Origin: Roseomonas aeriglobus
Lineage (GTDB): Bacteria; Pseudomonadota; Alphaproteobacteria; Sphingomonadales; Sphingomonadaceae
Direction of reading: 5' to 3'
Assembly (NCBI GenBank): GCA_016937575.1
Contig: JAFHKN010000002.1
Location: forward strand, 1,798,001-1,862,000
Length of the DNA: 64,000 bases
Shown: positions 44,532-55,304 of the stretch, in pieces
Layout: the number at the start of each line of letters is the position of its first letter
Numbering within the stretch: the stretch's first letter is position 1
Notes under the pieces: generated by a model
The model's input: only the letters and a program-made list of their open reading frames with translations
Databases searched by the model: none
What the model was told of the DNA's origin: nothing
Position numbers and translations under genes: made by a program

Positions 44532-47152
44532 GCGATCAGCAGGGTCGCGACGCGGGACGTCAGCGTGTCGAGCGCAAAGGGCTTGGTGACCAGCGCCATA
44601 TTCTCGGGCAGCTGTTCCGACCCTAGCACCGCCTGTTCGGCATAACCGGTGACGAAGACGACCTTCAGCCCCGGCCGCCGCTTCAATGCCGCCTCCGCCA
44701 CCTGTCTGCCGTTCATTCCGCCGGTCAGCCCAACGTCGGTCAACACCAGGTCGACCGTATCGCCATGGGCGTCGAGCAGGCCCAGAGCCTCGGCGCCGTC
44801 ACGTGCCGTCAGCACGCGATGCCCCTGGTCCGTCATCGCCTCCGCCATCAGCGTCCGCACCGCCACCTCGTCATCGACGACCAAGATCGTGTGCGCCGAC
44901 GTCGCCACCGGCGCTTCGCGTTCGACCGACGCGTCGGCCACCGGCGCGGCATCGGTGCGCGGCAGGTACAAGGTGACGCATGTGCCCTGCCCCTCCGCGC
45001 TGTCGATCCACACCTGTCCGCCCGACTGGCGAACGAAGCCATAGACCATCGACAGGCCCAGCCCCGTGCCGACGCCCAGCGGCTTGGTCGTGTAGAAGGG
45101 GTCGAACGCCCGCCGGCGCACTTCGTCCGACATGCCGACGCCGGTGTCGGTCACGCTGATCGCCAGATATTCGCCCGGCACCATCTGACGGCTACCGGCA
45201 ACGGCGTCGTCGATCGCATGATTGGCCGATTCGATGCGGATCGCACCACCGGCCGGCATCGCGTCACGCGCGTTGATGCACAGATTCAGCAAAGCGTTTT
45301 CGAGCTGATTGGAATCGACCAGGATCGGCCAGCATCCGTCCCGCAGGACGAAATCGATCGGATGCGCCGGCCCGATCGTGCGGCACAAAAGGTCCGAAAT
45401 CCCATCGATCAGCCGGTTGCCGTCGGTCGGCTTGGGATCCAGCGTCTGGCGTCGGGAAAAGGCGAGCAGGCGGTGGGTCAGCGCGGCCGCCCGCGTCACG
45501 CTTTCGCTGGCGATGCTCAGGTACCGACCCAGGGCGTCCGTCCGTCCCTGCGCGATCCGCAGGCCCATCATCTCGACCGCGCCGGATACGCCGGTCAGCA
45601 GATTGTTGAGATCGTGGGCGAGGCCCCCGGTCAGCTGGCCGACCGCCTCCATCTTGGCCGACTGGCGAAGATTTTCCTCGGCGACCAGCAATTCGCGCGT
45701 CCGCGCCTCGACCTCGGCCTCAAGCGAGGCGTTCAGCTGGGCGAGCTCGGTCTCGGTCCGCCGCCGCTCGACCGCGTTACGCGTCCGATCGGCGACTTCC
45801 TTGACGAACGCGACGTCGGCATCGCTCCATGACCGCGGGGCATTGTCATTGACGACCAGCAACGCGACGAACTGGCCGTCCTCGACGATCGGCATGTTGA
45901 TCAATGCGTAGACGCCCAGCGCGTTGATCGCTTCGGCATGATCGGCAGTGCGCGGATCGCGCGACACGTCGGCGAGCGTCACCGTCTCGCCCCGCTTCAG
46001 ATCGTCGATGAAACTGCCGTAATCGCGGAAATGCAGCAGCGGCGGCAGCGGCGCGACGCCCTTCGAACACCAATGCGGCCCCATGTCGATCGTCTCGGCG
46101 ACGGCGTCGATCCGGCCATAGCCGGCACGCGCGACCTCCAGCGTGCGACCGAGAATTTCGGAAGCCGCCTGGGCTAGGTCGCCGGCGTCGCCCGGCTCGC
46201 GCAGCCGATCGTTCAGCTCGACCAGCGCCGCCAGCCGCATCTCCTGCCGCCGACGCGCGTCGATGTCGAAGATCGCGCCGGGAAAATAGTGGGGACGCCC
46301 GTCGGGCGTGCGCACCACCCGCCCCTGAGCCAGTACCCAGATATAACGCCCGTCGGCCAGCCGCAACCGATATTCACACGAATAGGGCGCGCGCCCGGCC
46401 ACCGTATCCTCGATCGCCCGGCGCATCCGGGCCCGGTCATCGGGATGGATATGCTCGATCGCGCGGTCATTCGGCAGGCCGAGGGCGCCTTCCGCGGGGT
46501 CGACGCCCGTCATTCGGGCAAGCCGCGCATCGAGGGTCAGGCGACCGCTTTCCAGATCCCATCCCCAGCTACCGGCGCTGAACGGCATCGCCGCTTCGCT
46601 CTCCAGCACACCGGTGGCATTGCGTTCGATCTCGATCGCGGCCTGCCGCGCCATCGCCTCCAGCGCGATCACCTGGGCCGGAGTCAGGTCCTCGAGCCGC
46701 GGTTTGGTGTCGATCGCGCAAACGCTGCCCACCGCCACCCCGTCGTTGGTGATGATCGGGAAGCCCGCATAATAGCGCAGGTGCGCCTCGCCGGTGACCA
46801 ACGACATCTCGCGCGTCCGCGGATCGTTCGACAGGTCGTGGATGACGAATAGCCGCGGCTGGCGAATGGCAAGCGCGCAGACCGAGGTGTCGATCGGCGT
46901 TTCCTTCAGATCGACGCCGTCGCGTGCCTTGAACCACTGGCGCTCGCGATCGATCAGGCTGACGAGTGCGATCGGCACGTCGAGCAGCGCCTTCACCGCC
47001 GCGACGATGGCGTCGAAGCGCGGTTCGGGCGCGGTGTCGAGAATGCCGGTGCGCTGCAGCGCGTTCAGGCGCGACATTTCGTCCGACGCCGCAGGAACGG
47101 CGAGCGTCATCGCTGCGCTCGGGCGCGGGTCGGTGCGGCGATCGGATGCCAT
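44528..47152 (-). CDS. Hybrid sensor histidine kinase, GAF-PAS-GAF-HK-REC
   Basis: 874 aa cytoplasmic sensor. GAF1 (about 30-180), PAS (about 195-300, typical HPDDR and EYRLRLADGRYIWV), GAF2 (about 310-465), a coiled coil, HisKA with phospho-His513 (GGLAHDLNN), HATPase (NLCINARDAM, DTGVGM, GTGLGLS) and receiver with Asp806 (LTDVGLTGG) and Lys in VTKPF. The input is unknown. There are no membrane segments. Its stop overlaps the fdhD start (ATGA). ATG 47152 is taken as the start; ATG 47110 is possible. Confidence 0.92.
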   Translation of the reverse strand: MASDRRTDPRPSAAMTLAVPAASDEMSRLNALQRTGILDTAPEPRFDAIVAAVKALLDVPIALVSLIDRERQWFKARDGVDLKETPIDTSVCALAIRQPRLFVIHDLSNDPRTREMSLVTGEAHLRYYAGFPIITNDGVAVGSVCAIDTKPRLEDLTPAQVIALEAMARQAAIEIERNATGVLESEAAMPFSAGSWGWDLESGRLTLDARLARMTGVDPAEGALGLPNDRAIEHIHPDDRARMRRAIEDTVAGRAPYSCEYRLRLADGRYIWVLAQGRVVRTPDGRPHYFPGAIFDIDARRRQEMRLAALVELNDRLREPGDAGDLAQAASEILGRTLEVARAGYGRIDAVAETIDMGPHWCSKGVAPLPPLLHFRDYGSFIDDLKRGETVTLADVSRDPRTADHAEAINALGVYALINMPIVEDGQFVALLVVNDNAPRSWSDADVAFVKEVADRTRNAVERRRTETELAQLNASLEAEVEARTRELLVAEENLRQSAKMEAVGQLTGGLAHDLNNLLTGVSGAVEMMGLRIAQGRTDALGRYLSIASESVTRAAALTHRLLAFSRRQTLDPKPTDGNRLIDGISDLLCRTIGPAHPIDFVLRDGCWPILVDSNQLENALLNLCINARDAMPAGGAIRIESANHAIDDAVAGSRQMVPGEYLAISVTDTGVGMSDEVRRRAFDPFYTTKPLGVGTGLGLSMVYGFVRQSGGQVWIDSAEGQGTCVTLYLPRTDAAPVADASVEREAPVATSAHTILVVDDEVAVRTLMAEAMTDQGHRVLTARDGAEALGLLDAHGDTVDLVLTDVGLTGGMNGRQVAEAALKRRPGLKVVFVTGYAEQAVLGSEQLPENMALVTKPFALDTLTSRVATLLIA

Positions 47153-47244
47153 TCTTGACGAAAATCAATCACAACGTGGGCTTGCCGCGCGAACGATCCT
47201 ACCGCAAGCGGGTTGCAACAAAATGAGTTTTTGAGGAGAGTTTC

Positions 47245-48402
47245 ATGGACGCGACGCTCGATTTCGGGCTCGGCGAGAACGCGGATATGATCCGCGACAC
47301 GACCCGGCGATACGCCAGCGACCGCATCGCCCCGATCGCTGCAGAGGTCGACGAGACCAACCGCTTCCCCCAGGAGCTTTGGCCTGAAATGGGCGAACTC
47401 GGCCTGCACGGGATCACCGTGGAAGAGGAATATGGCGGTCTCGGCCTCGGCTATCTCGAACATTGCGTGGCGATGGAGGAGGTCAGCCGCGCGTCGGCGT
47501 CGGTGGGTCTCAGCTACGGCGCCCACTCCAATCTGTGCATCAATCAGATCCGCCGCTGGGGCACGCCCGAGCAGAAGCAGCGCTACCTCCCCAAGCTGAT
47601 CTCGGGCGAGCATGTCGGCAGCCTCGCCATGTCCGAAGCCGGTTCGGGCAGCGACGTCGTGTCGATGAAGCTGAAAGCGGAGGCCAAGGGCAACGATCGC
47701 TACGTGCTGAACGGCACGAAGTTCTGGATCACCAATTCGCCGACCGCCTCGACCCTGGTCGTCTATGCCAAGACCGATCCGGCGGCGGGGCCCAAAGGCA
47801 TCACCGCCTTCCTGATCGAGCGCGGCATGCCGGGTTTTTCGGTCAGCAAGAAGCTCGACAAGATGGGCATGCGCGGATCGGACACCGCCGAGCTGGTGTT
47901 CGAGGATTGCGAAGTCCCGGTCGAAAACGTCCTGGGCACGGTCGGCGAAGGCGCCAAGGTGCTGATGTCGGGCCTGGATTACGAACGCGCGGTGCTCGCC
48001 GCGGGCCCGATCGGCATCATGCAGGCGTGCCTCGACGTCGTGCTGCCCTATGTGCGCGACCGCAAGCAGTTCGGCCAGCCGATCGGCCATTTCCAGCTGA
48101 TCCAGGCCAAGATCGCCGATATGTACGTCGCGCTCAACTCGGCCCGCGCCTATGTCTATGCCGTTGCCCGCGCTTGCGATGCCGGCAAGACGACGCGCTT
48201 CGACGCGGCCGGCGCGATCCTGCTGGCGAGCGAAAATGCGGTGAAGACATCGCTCGAGGCGATCCAGGCGCTGGGCGGTGCGGGCTATACCAGGGAATGG
48301 CCGGTCGAACGCTTCCTGCGGGATGCCAAGCTCTATGACATCGGTGCCGGCACGAACGAAATCCGCCGCTATCTGATTGGCCGGGAGCTTGTCGGGGAGT
48401 AA
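47245..48402 (+). CDS. liuA: Isovaleryl-CoA dehydrogenase
   Basis: 385 aa FAD-dependent acyl-CoA dehydrogenase of leucine catabolism, converting isovaleryl-CoA to 3-methylcrotonyl-CoA. The catalytic Glu247 is in LDYERAVL, the position characteristic of isovaleryl-CoA enzymes rather than the C-terminal Glu of most relatives. [11 protein letters not shown] and [22 protein letters not shown] are family motifs. A strong GAGGAG ribosome site precedes ATG 47245. It is divergent from the sensor kinase across 92 bp. The next steps (liuB, liuD) are encoded 5-9 kb downstream. Confidence 0.94.
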   Translation: MDATLDFGLGENADMIRDTTRRYASDRIAPIAAEVDETNRFPQELWPEMGELGLHGITVEEEYGGLGLGYLEHCVAMEEVSRASASVGLSYGAHSNLCINQIRRWGTPEQKQRYLPKLISGEHVGSLAMSEAGSGSDVVSMKLKAEAKGNDRYVLNGTKFWITNSPTASTLVVYAKTDPAAGPKGITAFLIERGMPGFSVSKKLDKMGMRGSDTAELVFEDCEVPVENVLGTVGEGAKVLMSGLDYERAVLAAGPIGIMQACLDVVLPYVRDRKQFGQPIGHFQLIQAKIADMYVALNSARAYVYAVARACDAGKTTRFDAAGAILLASENAVKTSLEAIQALGGAGYTREWPVERFLRDAKLYDIGAGTNEIRRYLIGRELVGE

Positions 48403-48415
48403 GGCGGCCCGCGCT

Positions 48416-49108
48416 ATGACGATCCGCCTCATCTGCCTCGATGCCGACGACACGCTTTGGCACAATATGCGCCACTTCAATGCGACCGAAGCGGCGCTCT
48501 ACGATCTGATCGCGCCGTTCGCGGACCGGCAGATCACGCATCAGGCGCTGACGGCGTGCGAGACGCGGAACCTGAAGCTCTATGGCTATGGCGCCAAGGG
48601 CTTCACGCTGTCGATGATCGAGACTGCGGTCGAACTGGTCGGCGATCCCCTGCCCGCAGGGCTGATCGCCGACATTCTCGCCGCCGGCCGGGCCCTGCTG
48701 TCGCACCCGGTCGAGCTGTTCGACGGCATCGCCGATACGCTGGATGCGCTGGCCGAGCGTGGCCGCGTCGTGCTGGTGACGAAGGGCGACCTGCTGCACC
48801 AGGAAGCGAAGCTCGCCGCGTCGGGCCTCGGCGACCGCTTCCACGGCATCGAGATCGTCAGCGACAAGACCGCCGACACCTTCCGCCGCCTGTTCGCACG
48901 CGAAGGCGTGGCACCGGACGAAGCGGTGATGGCGGGCGATTCGCTCCGCTCCGACATCCACCCCGCGCTGGAGGTCGGCGCATGGGCGGCCTATGTCCCG
49001 CAACCCGGCGCGTGGAGTCACGAGGTCGCCGCGGTGCCCGGCGACCATCCGCGTTTTCGCCAGCTCGACCGGCTCGGTGACCTGCCGGCGTGGATCGATA
49101 CGCTCTGA
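48416..49108 (+). CDS. HAD-superfamily hydrolase
   Basis: 230 aa. Motif I DADDTLW (nucleophile Asp9), motif II VLVTKGD and motif IV GDSLRSDIHPALEVG show a complete HAD phosphatase with a helical cap (about 20-90). The substrate is unknown. It follows liuA by 13 nt and is probably cotranscribed. Confidence 0.85.
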   Translation: MTIRLICLDADDTLWHNMRHFNATEAALYDLIAPFADRQITHQALTACETRNLKLYGYGAKGFTLSMIETAVELVGDPLPAGLIADILAAGRALLSHPVELFDGIADTLDALAERGRVVLVTKGDLLHQEAKLAASGLGDRFHGIEIVSDKTADTFRRLFAREGVAPDEAVMAGDSLRSDIHPALEVGAWAAYVPQPGAWSHEVAAVPGDHPRFRQLDRLGDLPAWIDTL

Positions 49109-50164
49109 TTACAGCCCGCTTTGTGGCGATGGAGCGGTGCCGGGGCGCACGCACTCCCCGTCCCGCACTCCGCTGACACTCCCTACGCCCAGCACGATCT
49201 TCGCACGGCGGGAGAAGGTCAGCGCCTGCCACCGGCCGCTGTTGCCGGTCGCGGTGCGGCTGCGCAGGAAGGTCAGGTGGAGCAGGTCGACTTGCTCCGG
49301 ATCGATGCGCCCCGTGTCGATCAGGCAGCCCCAGCGATCGACGTTCCACGCCCAGTCCTTCGCGACGCCATCTTGGTCCGCGGACAGAGCCAGGCCGCGA
49401 TACCAGTCGAGCATCGCGTGCAGCCGCGCACGGCGTTCGTCCTCGCCCATCACGTTGAGCTTGGCGCGGACACGGGCGACATCCTCGTCCTTCGGGAAGC
49501 TTTTCTGCTGCACCCGCGTGTCGATCGCCCAGCGGACCTTGCGCGGCGTGATCGGCATCGCGGGGAACAACCGCAGCACTTCCGTCCGCACCTCGCCCAG
49601 CAGGGCGACATAGGCGTCGGTCTGGACCTGAAGCATCGCGTCGCTTTCGAACAGCGCGGTCAGTTCGGCCTGGAGCGTCGCGTTGATCCGGCCATTCTCA
49701 TGCGCGGCCAATATGCCGTCGCGGCAGCGGTCGCCGACCGGCACCTTCAGGCAATCCTTCGAGAAGAACAGCCTGCCATAGGTCGGCGCGAGCGCCCTGA
49801 GCGTCCGCTTGAACCGCCGCCGCGAATGGAAGCTCTCGCGCCACGCGACCAGCAACGGCTGCAAGCTGCCGGTGCCGTAATTCCACTGCGACATGCCGAC
49901 CGAGATCAGCTGGCTGTCGAAATTCCCGACCGGCATCGCCCAGCAGCCCATCGTCTCGGGGATCGACGTACCGCGCATCCGTTCGAAGATTTCGGCGCGG
50001 TCGAGGCCGATCTCGGCGAGTTCGGCGGCCTTCGCCGGGTCGATGCGGATGAAGCCGGGTTGGCCGGTGGTGCTCGGCACATCGCCGACCTCGCGACACG
50101 GCGGGCGGGCGGGGGCTTGGGCGAAGGCGGGCGTGGCTAAAACCAGCGCAAGCACCACGCCCAC
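49109..50164 (-). CDS. Secreted protein of unknown function
   Basis: 351 aa. N-terminal signal (VVLALVLATPAFAQA) after a GTG start, then a globular region with a distinctive segment NFDSQLISVGMSQWNYGTGSLQPLL that I cannot assign. The C-terminus holds GRWQALTFSRRAKIVLG. Six to seven cysteines (for example CWAM, DCLKV, DRCRDG) may form disulfides in the periplasm. The start's GGGAG ribosome site is part of a repeat element (50165-50192). No function is claimed. Confidence 0.72.
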   Translation of the reverse strand: MGVVLALVLATPAFAQAPARPPCREVGDVPSTTGQPGFIRIDPAKAAELAEIGLDRAEIFERMRGTSIPETMGCWAMPVGNFDSQLISVGMSQWNYGTGSLQPLLVAWRESFHSRRRFKRTLRALAPTYGRLFFSKDCLKVPVGDRCRDGILAAHENGRINATLQAELTALFESDAMLQVQTDAYVALLGEVRTEVLRLFPAMPITPRKVRWAIDTRVQQKSFPKDEDVARVRAKLNVMGEDERRARLHAMLDWYRGLALSADQDGVAKDWAWNVDRWGCLIDTGRIDPEQVDLLHLTFLRSRTATGNSGRWQALTFSRRAKIVLGVGSVSGVRDGECVRPGTAPSPQSGL

Positions 50165-50245
50165 CGTGCTCCCGCGCAGGCGGGAGCCCAGGGTTACCGC
50201 GGACGTCGCTTGCAGCCTTGGGCTCCCGCCTGCGCGGGAGCACGG
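50165..50245. repeat. Inverted pair of GCTCCCGC-type extragenic repeats
   Basis: Two about 28 bp units in opposite orientation (50165-50192 and 50216-50245). Each contains GCTCCCGC...GCGGGAGC with the CGCCTGCG core and flanking CCTTGGG/CCCAGGG. The same pair, in the same arrangement, recurs at 58151-58225. It lies between the SGNH gene and the unknown secreted protein and supplies the latter's Shine-Dalgarno GGGAG. Confidence 0.75.
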
Positions 50246-50259
50246 CGTGCCCTGAACAC

Positions 50260-51426
50260 TCAGCGGAAAATCCCCAACGGCACGGCCTCGCCCATCGCCG
50301 TCTCCCCCGCGCCGTTCGGGTGCAGGTTATCCCCACCCTGCATCGCATCGGCCAGCCGCAGCGGGTCCTTGGGATCGGCAACCGGCCGCTCCAGGTCGAC
50401 CACCCCGTCGAACGCGCCTGACGTGCGGATCCAGCGATTGACCTCGCTGCGCACCGCCTCCCCTTCCGCGGTGTAATATTTCGCGCCTTTGTACGGCAGG
50501 ATCGGCGAGGCGTAGATCTTGATGCCCCGCTCATGCGCCCGCGCGATCAGTTGGCGGAAGGCGCCGATCAGGTCGGCCGCAGTCACCGGCACCTGCGCGG
50601 TCGCATTGCCGATGTCGTTCACGCCTTCCAGCAGCAGGACATGGCTGACCCCCGGCACCGCCAGCACATCGCGGTCGAACCGGGCGAGTGCACTCGGCCC
50701 GGCGCCCGGCGTCAGCACGCGATTACCCGAGATCGCCTGCGTCACCACGACATGCGGCTTCCCCGCGGCTGCCAGCCGCCGCCCGAGCACGTCGCCCCAG
50801 CGGCAGATAACGGGCGCATCGTTGCGGCACCCGGTGTTGTCGGTGATCGAATCGCCATAGGCCACCACGACCGGCCGCGCCCGCGGCGTGAGTACGTCGA
50901 GTCCCGCAATGAACGGCCGCAGCACCAGGCTGCTCGCCGGCGCAAAGCTCGCCGCGCCGGTCATATCGCCCGGCGCCGACACCGATGTCCGCGCCCCGCC
51001 TGCACCATGGACGCTGGTCAGCGCGGTGCGGTCGGGCAGGAAAAGCGACACTTCGACCAGCTCGAACGGCTTCACCGCCAGCTTGACCGCGTCGCTGACC
51101 AGGGGCGCCCCGGCGCGCATCGTCGCGGTCGCAGCGCCATTGTCGAAGGTCACGCGGACGATCCGCCCGTCGGCCGCCTTGATGCTCGCCGAGCCGATGC
51201 GGACGGGCACGTCGCCATGCTCGTTCGACAACCGCAGCCGCAGCGCCTCACCGCCTGCGCCGACGCGGATCTGTGCGCGCAGCGTGACGTTCTCGACCGT
51301 CTGCAGATTGCCGCCGGTCGCTTGCCAGGGGCTAGCGGTCCACGCCCGCGTCCAGCTGCCGCGCTGCTGTGCCGCGGCCGGGGTAGCGGCGAGGGCCAGC
51401 GCGAGCGGAAGGAACAGCGCGCGCAT
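50260..51426 (-). CDS. SGNH/GDSL hydrolase family protein, exported
   Basis: 388 aa. Signal peptide (FLPLALALAATPAAAQ). The N-terminal beta-sandwich (about 25-165) is followed by the SGNH domain: Ser193 in YGDSITDN, Gly in ISGNR, Asn in GVNDIG and Asp366-x-x-His369 in DNLHPNG. Probably an esterase or carbohydrate esterase. Its ATG overlaps the M13 protease stop (TGATG), so the two are translationally coupled. Confidence 0.9.
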   Translation of the reverse strand: MRALFLPLALALAATPAAAQQRGSWTRAWTASPWQATGGNLQTVENVTLRAQIRVGAGGEALRLRLSNEHGDVPVRIGSASIKAADGRIVRVTFDNGAATATMRAGAPLVSDAVKLAVKPFELVEVSLFLPDRTALTSVHGAGGARTSVSAPGDMTGAASFAPASSLVLRPFIAGLDVLTPRARPVVVAYGDSITDNTGCRNDAPVICRWGDVLGRRLAAAGKPHVVVTQAISGNRVLTPGAGPSALARFDRDVLAVPGVSHVLLLEGVNDIGNATAQVPVTAADLIGAFRQLIARAHERGIKIYASPILPYKGAKYYTAEGEAVRSEVNRWIRTSGAFDGVVDLERPVADPKDPLRLADAMQGGDNLHPNGAGETAMGEAVPLGIFR

Positions 51427-53471
51427 CACCACACCTTCACCCGCTGTTCGGGCGCGAGGTAGAGCTTGTCGCCCGGCTTGATCCCGAACGCGTCGTACCA
51501 GGCGTCGATATTGCGCACCGTCAGCGCGCGATATTGGCCGGGCGCATGGCCGTCGGTCGCGATCCGTGCGCGCAGCGTCGCGTCACGCATCTTGGTCGCC
51601 CAGGTCTGGGCGAACGCCAGGAAGAAGCGCTGGTCGCCGGTCATCCCGTCGATCACCGGCGCCGGCTTGCCGCCGAGCGAGGCGTGATACGCGTCGTACG
51701 CCGCCTGCAGCCCCGCCACGTCGGCGATGTTCTCGCCCAGCGTCAGCTTGCCGTTGACCGCCAGGTCCGGGAACGGGCGATACGTGTCATACTGGTCGGC
51801 CAGCGCCCTGCCCGCCGCGTTGAACCGCTGGAGGTCGGCCGGCGTCCACCAATTCCGGAGCGTGCCCGACGCGTCGAACGCCGCGCCATTATTGTCGAAG
51901 CTGTGGCTGATCTCATGCCCGATCACCGCGCCGATCGCGCCGTAATTATAGGCCGGGTCGGCCGCGGGATCGAAGAACGGCGGCTGCAGGATCGCGGCCG
52001 GGAAGTTCAGCGCATTCTGCACCGGCAGGTTGACCGCATTGATCGTCTGCGGCGTCATCCACCATTCGTTCCGGTCGAGCGGCTTGCCGATCTTGGCGAG
52101 CTGGTGGCGATACTCCGCCCGCTCGCCATTCACCGCATTGGCATAGGCGTCGGTCGGGCTGACGGTGTATCCGGCATAGCTGCGCCACCTCTCCGGGTAT
52201 CCCACCCCGACGACGATGCCGCGGACCTTCTTCAGCGCCTCCGCCTTGGTCGCCGGTGCCATCCAGTCGAGCCGCTGCACGCGGTTGGCGAATGCGGTCT
52301 TGATATTGTCGACCATCGCCTGAACCTCCGACTTGGCGCTGGCCGGGAAATATTGCGCAGCATAGAGCCGCCCGACGTCGTCGCCCAGTTCGCGGTTCAG
52401 CGCCGCTAGCGCGCGCTTGCTCCGCGACTGCTGCTGCGGGGTGCCCGACAGCGTCGTGCCGTAGAAGGCGAAATGCGCGGCATCGATCGCGCTCGGCAGG
52501 ACGTCCGCATGGCTGTTGATCTGGTGGAACGCCAGCCAGTCCTTCCACGCCTCCAGCGGTTCGGACGCGACCAGCGCCGACAATCCGGTGATCGCGCTTG
52601 CATGGTACGCGCCGAACATGTTCTGCCGCGCGAGATCGGCGCCTGCCAGGAACGCCGGCCAGTCGATCCCGGGCGCCTTCGCCTGCAGGTCGGCCCGCGA
52701 CCAGACAGCCGCCGACTTGGTGAAATCCTCGCTCTCCTCACGCGTCACATGGGCACGCGCGATCTTCATCTCCAGGTCGAAGATCCGCTGGGCCTTCGCA
52801 TCCGCGTCCGCGATGCCCGGGGTCTTCAGCAGCTTGGCGATATAGGCGCGGTACGCCGTACGAATTTCCGCCATCTTCGGATCCGCCGACAGATAATATT
52901 CGCGCTCCGGCAGCCCCAACCCGCCTTGCAGGATGTAGGGGATCACCTTGCCCGGCGTTGCGAGCCCCTGCGTCACGAAGATGCCGAACAGATTCTCGGT
53001 CTGGAAATTGGTCGCGTTCAGCGGGTCGACATCGGCGCGGATCGTCGTGCCGATCGCGCGTGACAGAGCGGCCTTGTCACGGATTGCCGCAAAGCGCGCC
53101 AGGTCGGCGGCGATCGGCTTCATTCCCGCCGCATCGATCGCGCGGGTGTCGGTGTAGGCCTTGTAATAATTCGCGATTCGCGCCTCGGGCGACCCCGGCT
53201 TCGGCGTACCGCGGACGATCTGGTCGACCATGCCGGTCGTGCGCTGCTCGGTCGTCGCGAAGGCTTCGTAGAACGATCCCGTGCTCGACCGGTCGGCCGG
53301 GATCTGCGTCGCCTTCTGCCAGCCGCCATTGGCGTAGAGGTAGAAATCGTCACCCGGCTTCACGCTCGCATCCATCGACGATCGCTCGACTCCCGCCTGG
53401 GGGGCAGTCTGCGGTCCGGCAGCGGCGGTGGTGGCGAGCAGGGCGAGGACGATCAGCGAACGACGCAACAT
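51426..53471 (-). CDS. M13 (neprilysin/PepO) family zinc endopeptidase, exported
   Basis: 681 aa. Signal peptide ([15 protein letters not shown]); the mature chain starts near [19 protein letters not shown], typical of the family. Zinc site HEISH (His519, Glu520, His523) with third ligand Glu580 in [10 protein letters not shown], and the conserved [23 protein letters not shown] before it. It cleaves peptides in the periplasm. It is divergent from liuB across 100 bp and coupled to the SGNH hydrolase. Confidence 0.94.
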   Translation of the reverse strand: MLRRSLIVLALLATTAAAGPQTAPQAGVERSSMDASVKPGDDFYLYANGGWQKATQIPADRSSTGSFYEAFATTEQRTTGMVDQIVRGTPKPGSPEARIANYYKAYTDTRAIDAAGMKPIAADLARFAAIRDKAALSRAIGTTIRADVDPLNATNFQTENLFGIFVTQGLATPGKVIPYILQGGLGLPEREYYLSADPKMAEIRTAYRAYIAKLLKTPGIADADAKAQRIFDLEMKIARAHVTREESEDFTKSAAVWSRADLQAKAPGIDWPAFLAGADLARQNMFGAYHASAITGLSALVASEPLEAWKDWLAFHQINSHADVLPSAIDAAHFAFYGTTLSGTPQQQSRSKRALAALNRELGDDVGRLYAAQYFPASAKSEVQAMVDNIKTAFANRVQRLDWMAPATKAEALKKVRGIVVGVGYPERWRSYAGYTVSPTDAYANAVNGERAEYRHQLAKIGKPLDRNEWWMTPQTINAVNLPVQNALNFPAAILQPPFFDPAADPAYNYGAIGAVIGHEISHSFDNNGAAFDASGTLRNWWTPADLQRFNAAGRALADQYDTYRPFPDLAVNGKLTLGENIADVAGLQAAYDAYHASLGGKPAPVIDGMTGDQRFFLAFAQTWATKMRDATLRARIATDGHAPGQYRALTVRNIDAWYDAFGIKPGDKLYLAPEQRVKVW

Positions 53472-53571
53472 TCTGGGACGACTCCGTAGGATGTGGATGC
53501 ACGCTACGCCCGTCGCCTTTCGTCCGCCAGACCCGCTTCCCATCGTTGCAACGGAACGCTACCCACGCGGC

Positions 53572-55173
53572 ATGAGTGCACCGGTTCTCGATACAAAAGC
53601 CTCGCCCGACAGCGAAATCTTCCGCACAAATGCCGCGCACAACCGCGCACTGGTCGACCGCCTGCGCGCCGATGTGGCTGCCGCCGCTCGCGGTGGCAAC
53701 GACGCCAGCCGTGACCGCCACACCGCGCGCGGCAAGCTGCTGCCCCGCGACCGTGTCGAACGCCTGCTCGACCCCGGATCGCCGTTCCTCGAGATCGGCC
53801 AGCTCGCCGCGAACGGCCTGTACGGCGACGAGGTCCCCGGTGCTGGCATCATCGCCGGCATCGGCCGCGTGTCGGGTCGGCAGGTGATGATCGCCTGCAA
53901 CGACGCGACCGTGAAGGGCGGCACTTACTACCCGCTGACGGTCAAGAAGCATCTGCGCGCGCAGGAAATCGCACTCGAGAACCATTTGCCCTGCGTCTAT
54001 CTGGTCGACTCGGGCGGCGCCAACCTGCCCCACCAGGCCGATGTCTTCCCCGACCGCGAGCATTTCGGCCGCATCTTCTTCAACCAGGCGCAGATGAGCG
54101 CGAAGGGCATTCCCCAGATCGCCTGCGTCATGGGCAGCTGCACCGCCGGCGGCGCCTATGTCCCCGCCATGTCCGACGAAACGGTGATCGTCCGCAACCA
54201 GGGCACCATCTTCCTCGCCGGCCCGCCGCTGGTGAAGGCGGCAACCGGCGAAGTCATCTCCGCCGAGGAACTGGGCGGCGCGGAAACGCATGGCCGCAAG
54301 TCGGGCGTCGTCGACCACGTCGCCGAAAACGACGACCATGCGCTGACGATCGTCCGCGACATCGTCTCGACCCTCGCCCCGCAGACCGGCGCCGGCGTCA
54401 ACCTGCGCGACCCGCGCGCGCCGAAATATGATCCGGCGGAACTCTACGGCCTGATCCCGCAGGACGTCCGCGCGCCCTATGACGTCCACGACGTCATCGC
54501 GCGGATCGTCGACGCATCCGAGTTCCACGAATTCAAGGCGCTCTACGGCAGCAGCCTCGTCTGCGGCTTCGCCCACATCTGGGGCATGCCGGTCGCGATC
54601 CTCGCCAACAACGGCGTGCTGTTTTCGGAAAGCGCGCAGAAGGGCGCGCACTTCATCGAACTCGCCTGCCAGCGCAAAATCCCGCTGCTGTTCCTCCAGA
54701 ATATCTCGGGCTTCATGGTCGGCGGCAAATATGAGGCGGAAGGTATCGCCAAGCACGGCGCCAAGCTGGTCACCGCCGTCGCGACTGCCAACGTGCCCAA
54801 GGTGACCGTCCTGATCGGCGGCAGCTTCGGCGCGGGCAACTACGGCATGTGTGGCCGCGCCTATAGCCCACGGTTCCTGTTCACCTGGCCGAACAGCCGG
54901 ATCTCCGTGATGGGCGGCGAACAGGCAGCGTCCGTGCTGGCCACGGTCCACCGCGACGCGGACAGCTGGGATGCGGACCAGGCGGAAGCCTTCAAGGCCC
55001 CGATCCGCCAGAAATACGAAGATGAGGGCAACCCCTGGTACGCGTCGGCGCGCCTGTGGGACGACGGCATCATCGACCCGGCACAAACCCGCGACGTCCT
55101 GGGCCTGGCATTTGCGGCAACGCTGAACGCCCCCATCCCCGACCGCCCCAGCTTCGGTATCTTCCGGATGTGA
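53572..55173 (+). CDS. liuB: 3-methylcrotonyl-CoA carboxylase beta subunit (carboxyltransferase)
   Basis: 533 aa. Acyl-CoA carboxyltransferase fold with [30 protein letters not shown] lead, [53 protein letters not shown] and [16 protein letters not shown], all diagnostic of the methylcrotonyl-CoA enzyme rather than propionyl. It works with the biotinylated alpha subunit encoded at 56279-58123. Start ATG 53572 ([10 protein letters not shown]). Confidence 0.94.
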   Translation: MSAPVLDTKASPDSEIFRTNAAHNRALVDRLRADVAAAARGGNDASRDRHTARGKLLPRDRVERLLDPGSPFLEIGQLAANGLYGDEVPGAGIIAGIGRVSGRQVMIACNDATVKGGTYYPLTVKKHLRAQEIALENHLPCVYLVDSGGANLPHQADVFPDREHFGRIFFNQAQMSAKGIPQIACVMGSCTAGGAYVPAMSDETVIVRNQGTIFLAGPPLVKAATGEVISAEELGGAETHGRKSGVVDHVAENDDHALTIVRDIVSTLAPQTGAGVNLRDPRAPKYDPAELYGLIPQDVRAPYDVHDVIARIVDASEFHEFKALYGSSLVCGFAHIWGMPVAILANNGVLFSESAQKGAHFIELACQRKIPLLFLQNISGFMVGGKYEAEGIAKHGAKLVTAVATANVPKVTVLIGGSFGAGNYGMCGRAYSPRFLFTWPNSRISVMGGEQAASVLATVHRDADSWDADQAEAFKAPIRQKYEDEGNPWYASARLWDDGIIDPAQTRDVLGLAFAATLNAPIPDRPSFGIFRM

Positions 55174-55194
55174 CCGAAGGGGAGGACCCACAAG

Positions 55195-55249
55195 ATCCTC
55201 CCCAGAATGGGGAGGGGGACCGCGCGAAGCGCGGTGGAGGGGCTGGTCG
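55195..55249 (+). repeat. REP-like element, upstream copy flanking the DUF559 gene
   Basis: It contains ATCCTCCCC-AGAAT-GGGGAGG, then GGGACC, then the hairpin CGCG-CGAAG-CGCG, then GGTGGAGGGGCTGGTCG. The copy at 55598-55664 is the same element in the opposite orientation, and both match the pair at 2842-2962. It lies directly after liuB. Confidence 0.85.
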
Positions 55250-55304
55250 CAGGCTAACCGGGCCAAGACAAACCGTCCTCCGCAGCCGTCAACTCCGCCG
55301 CGAG

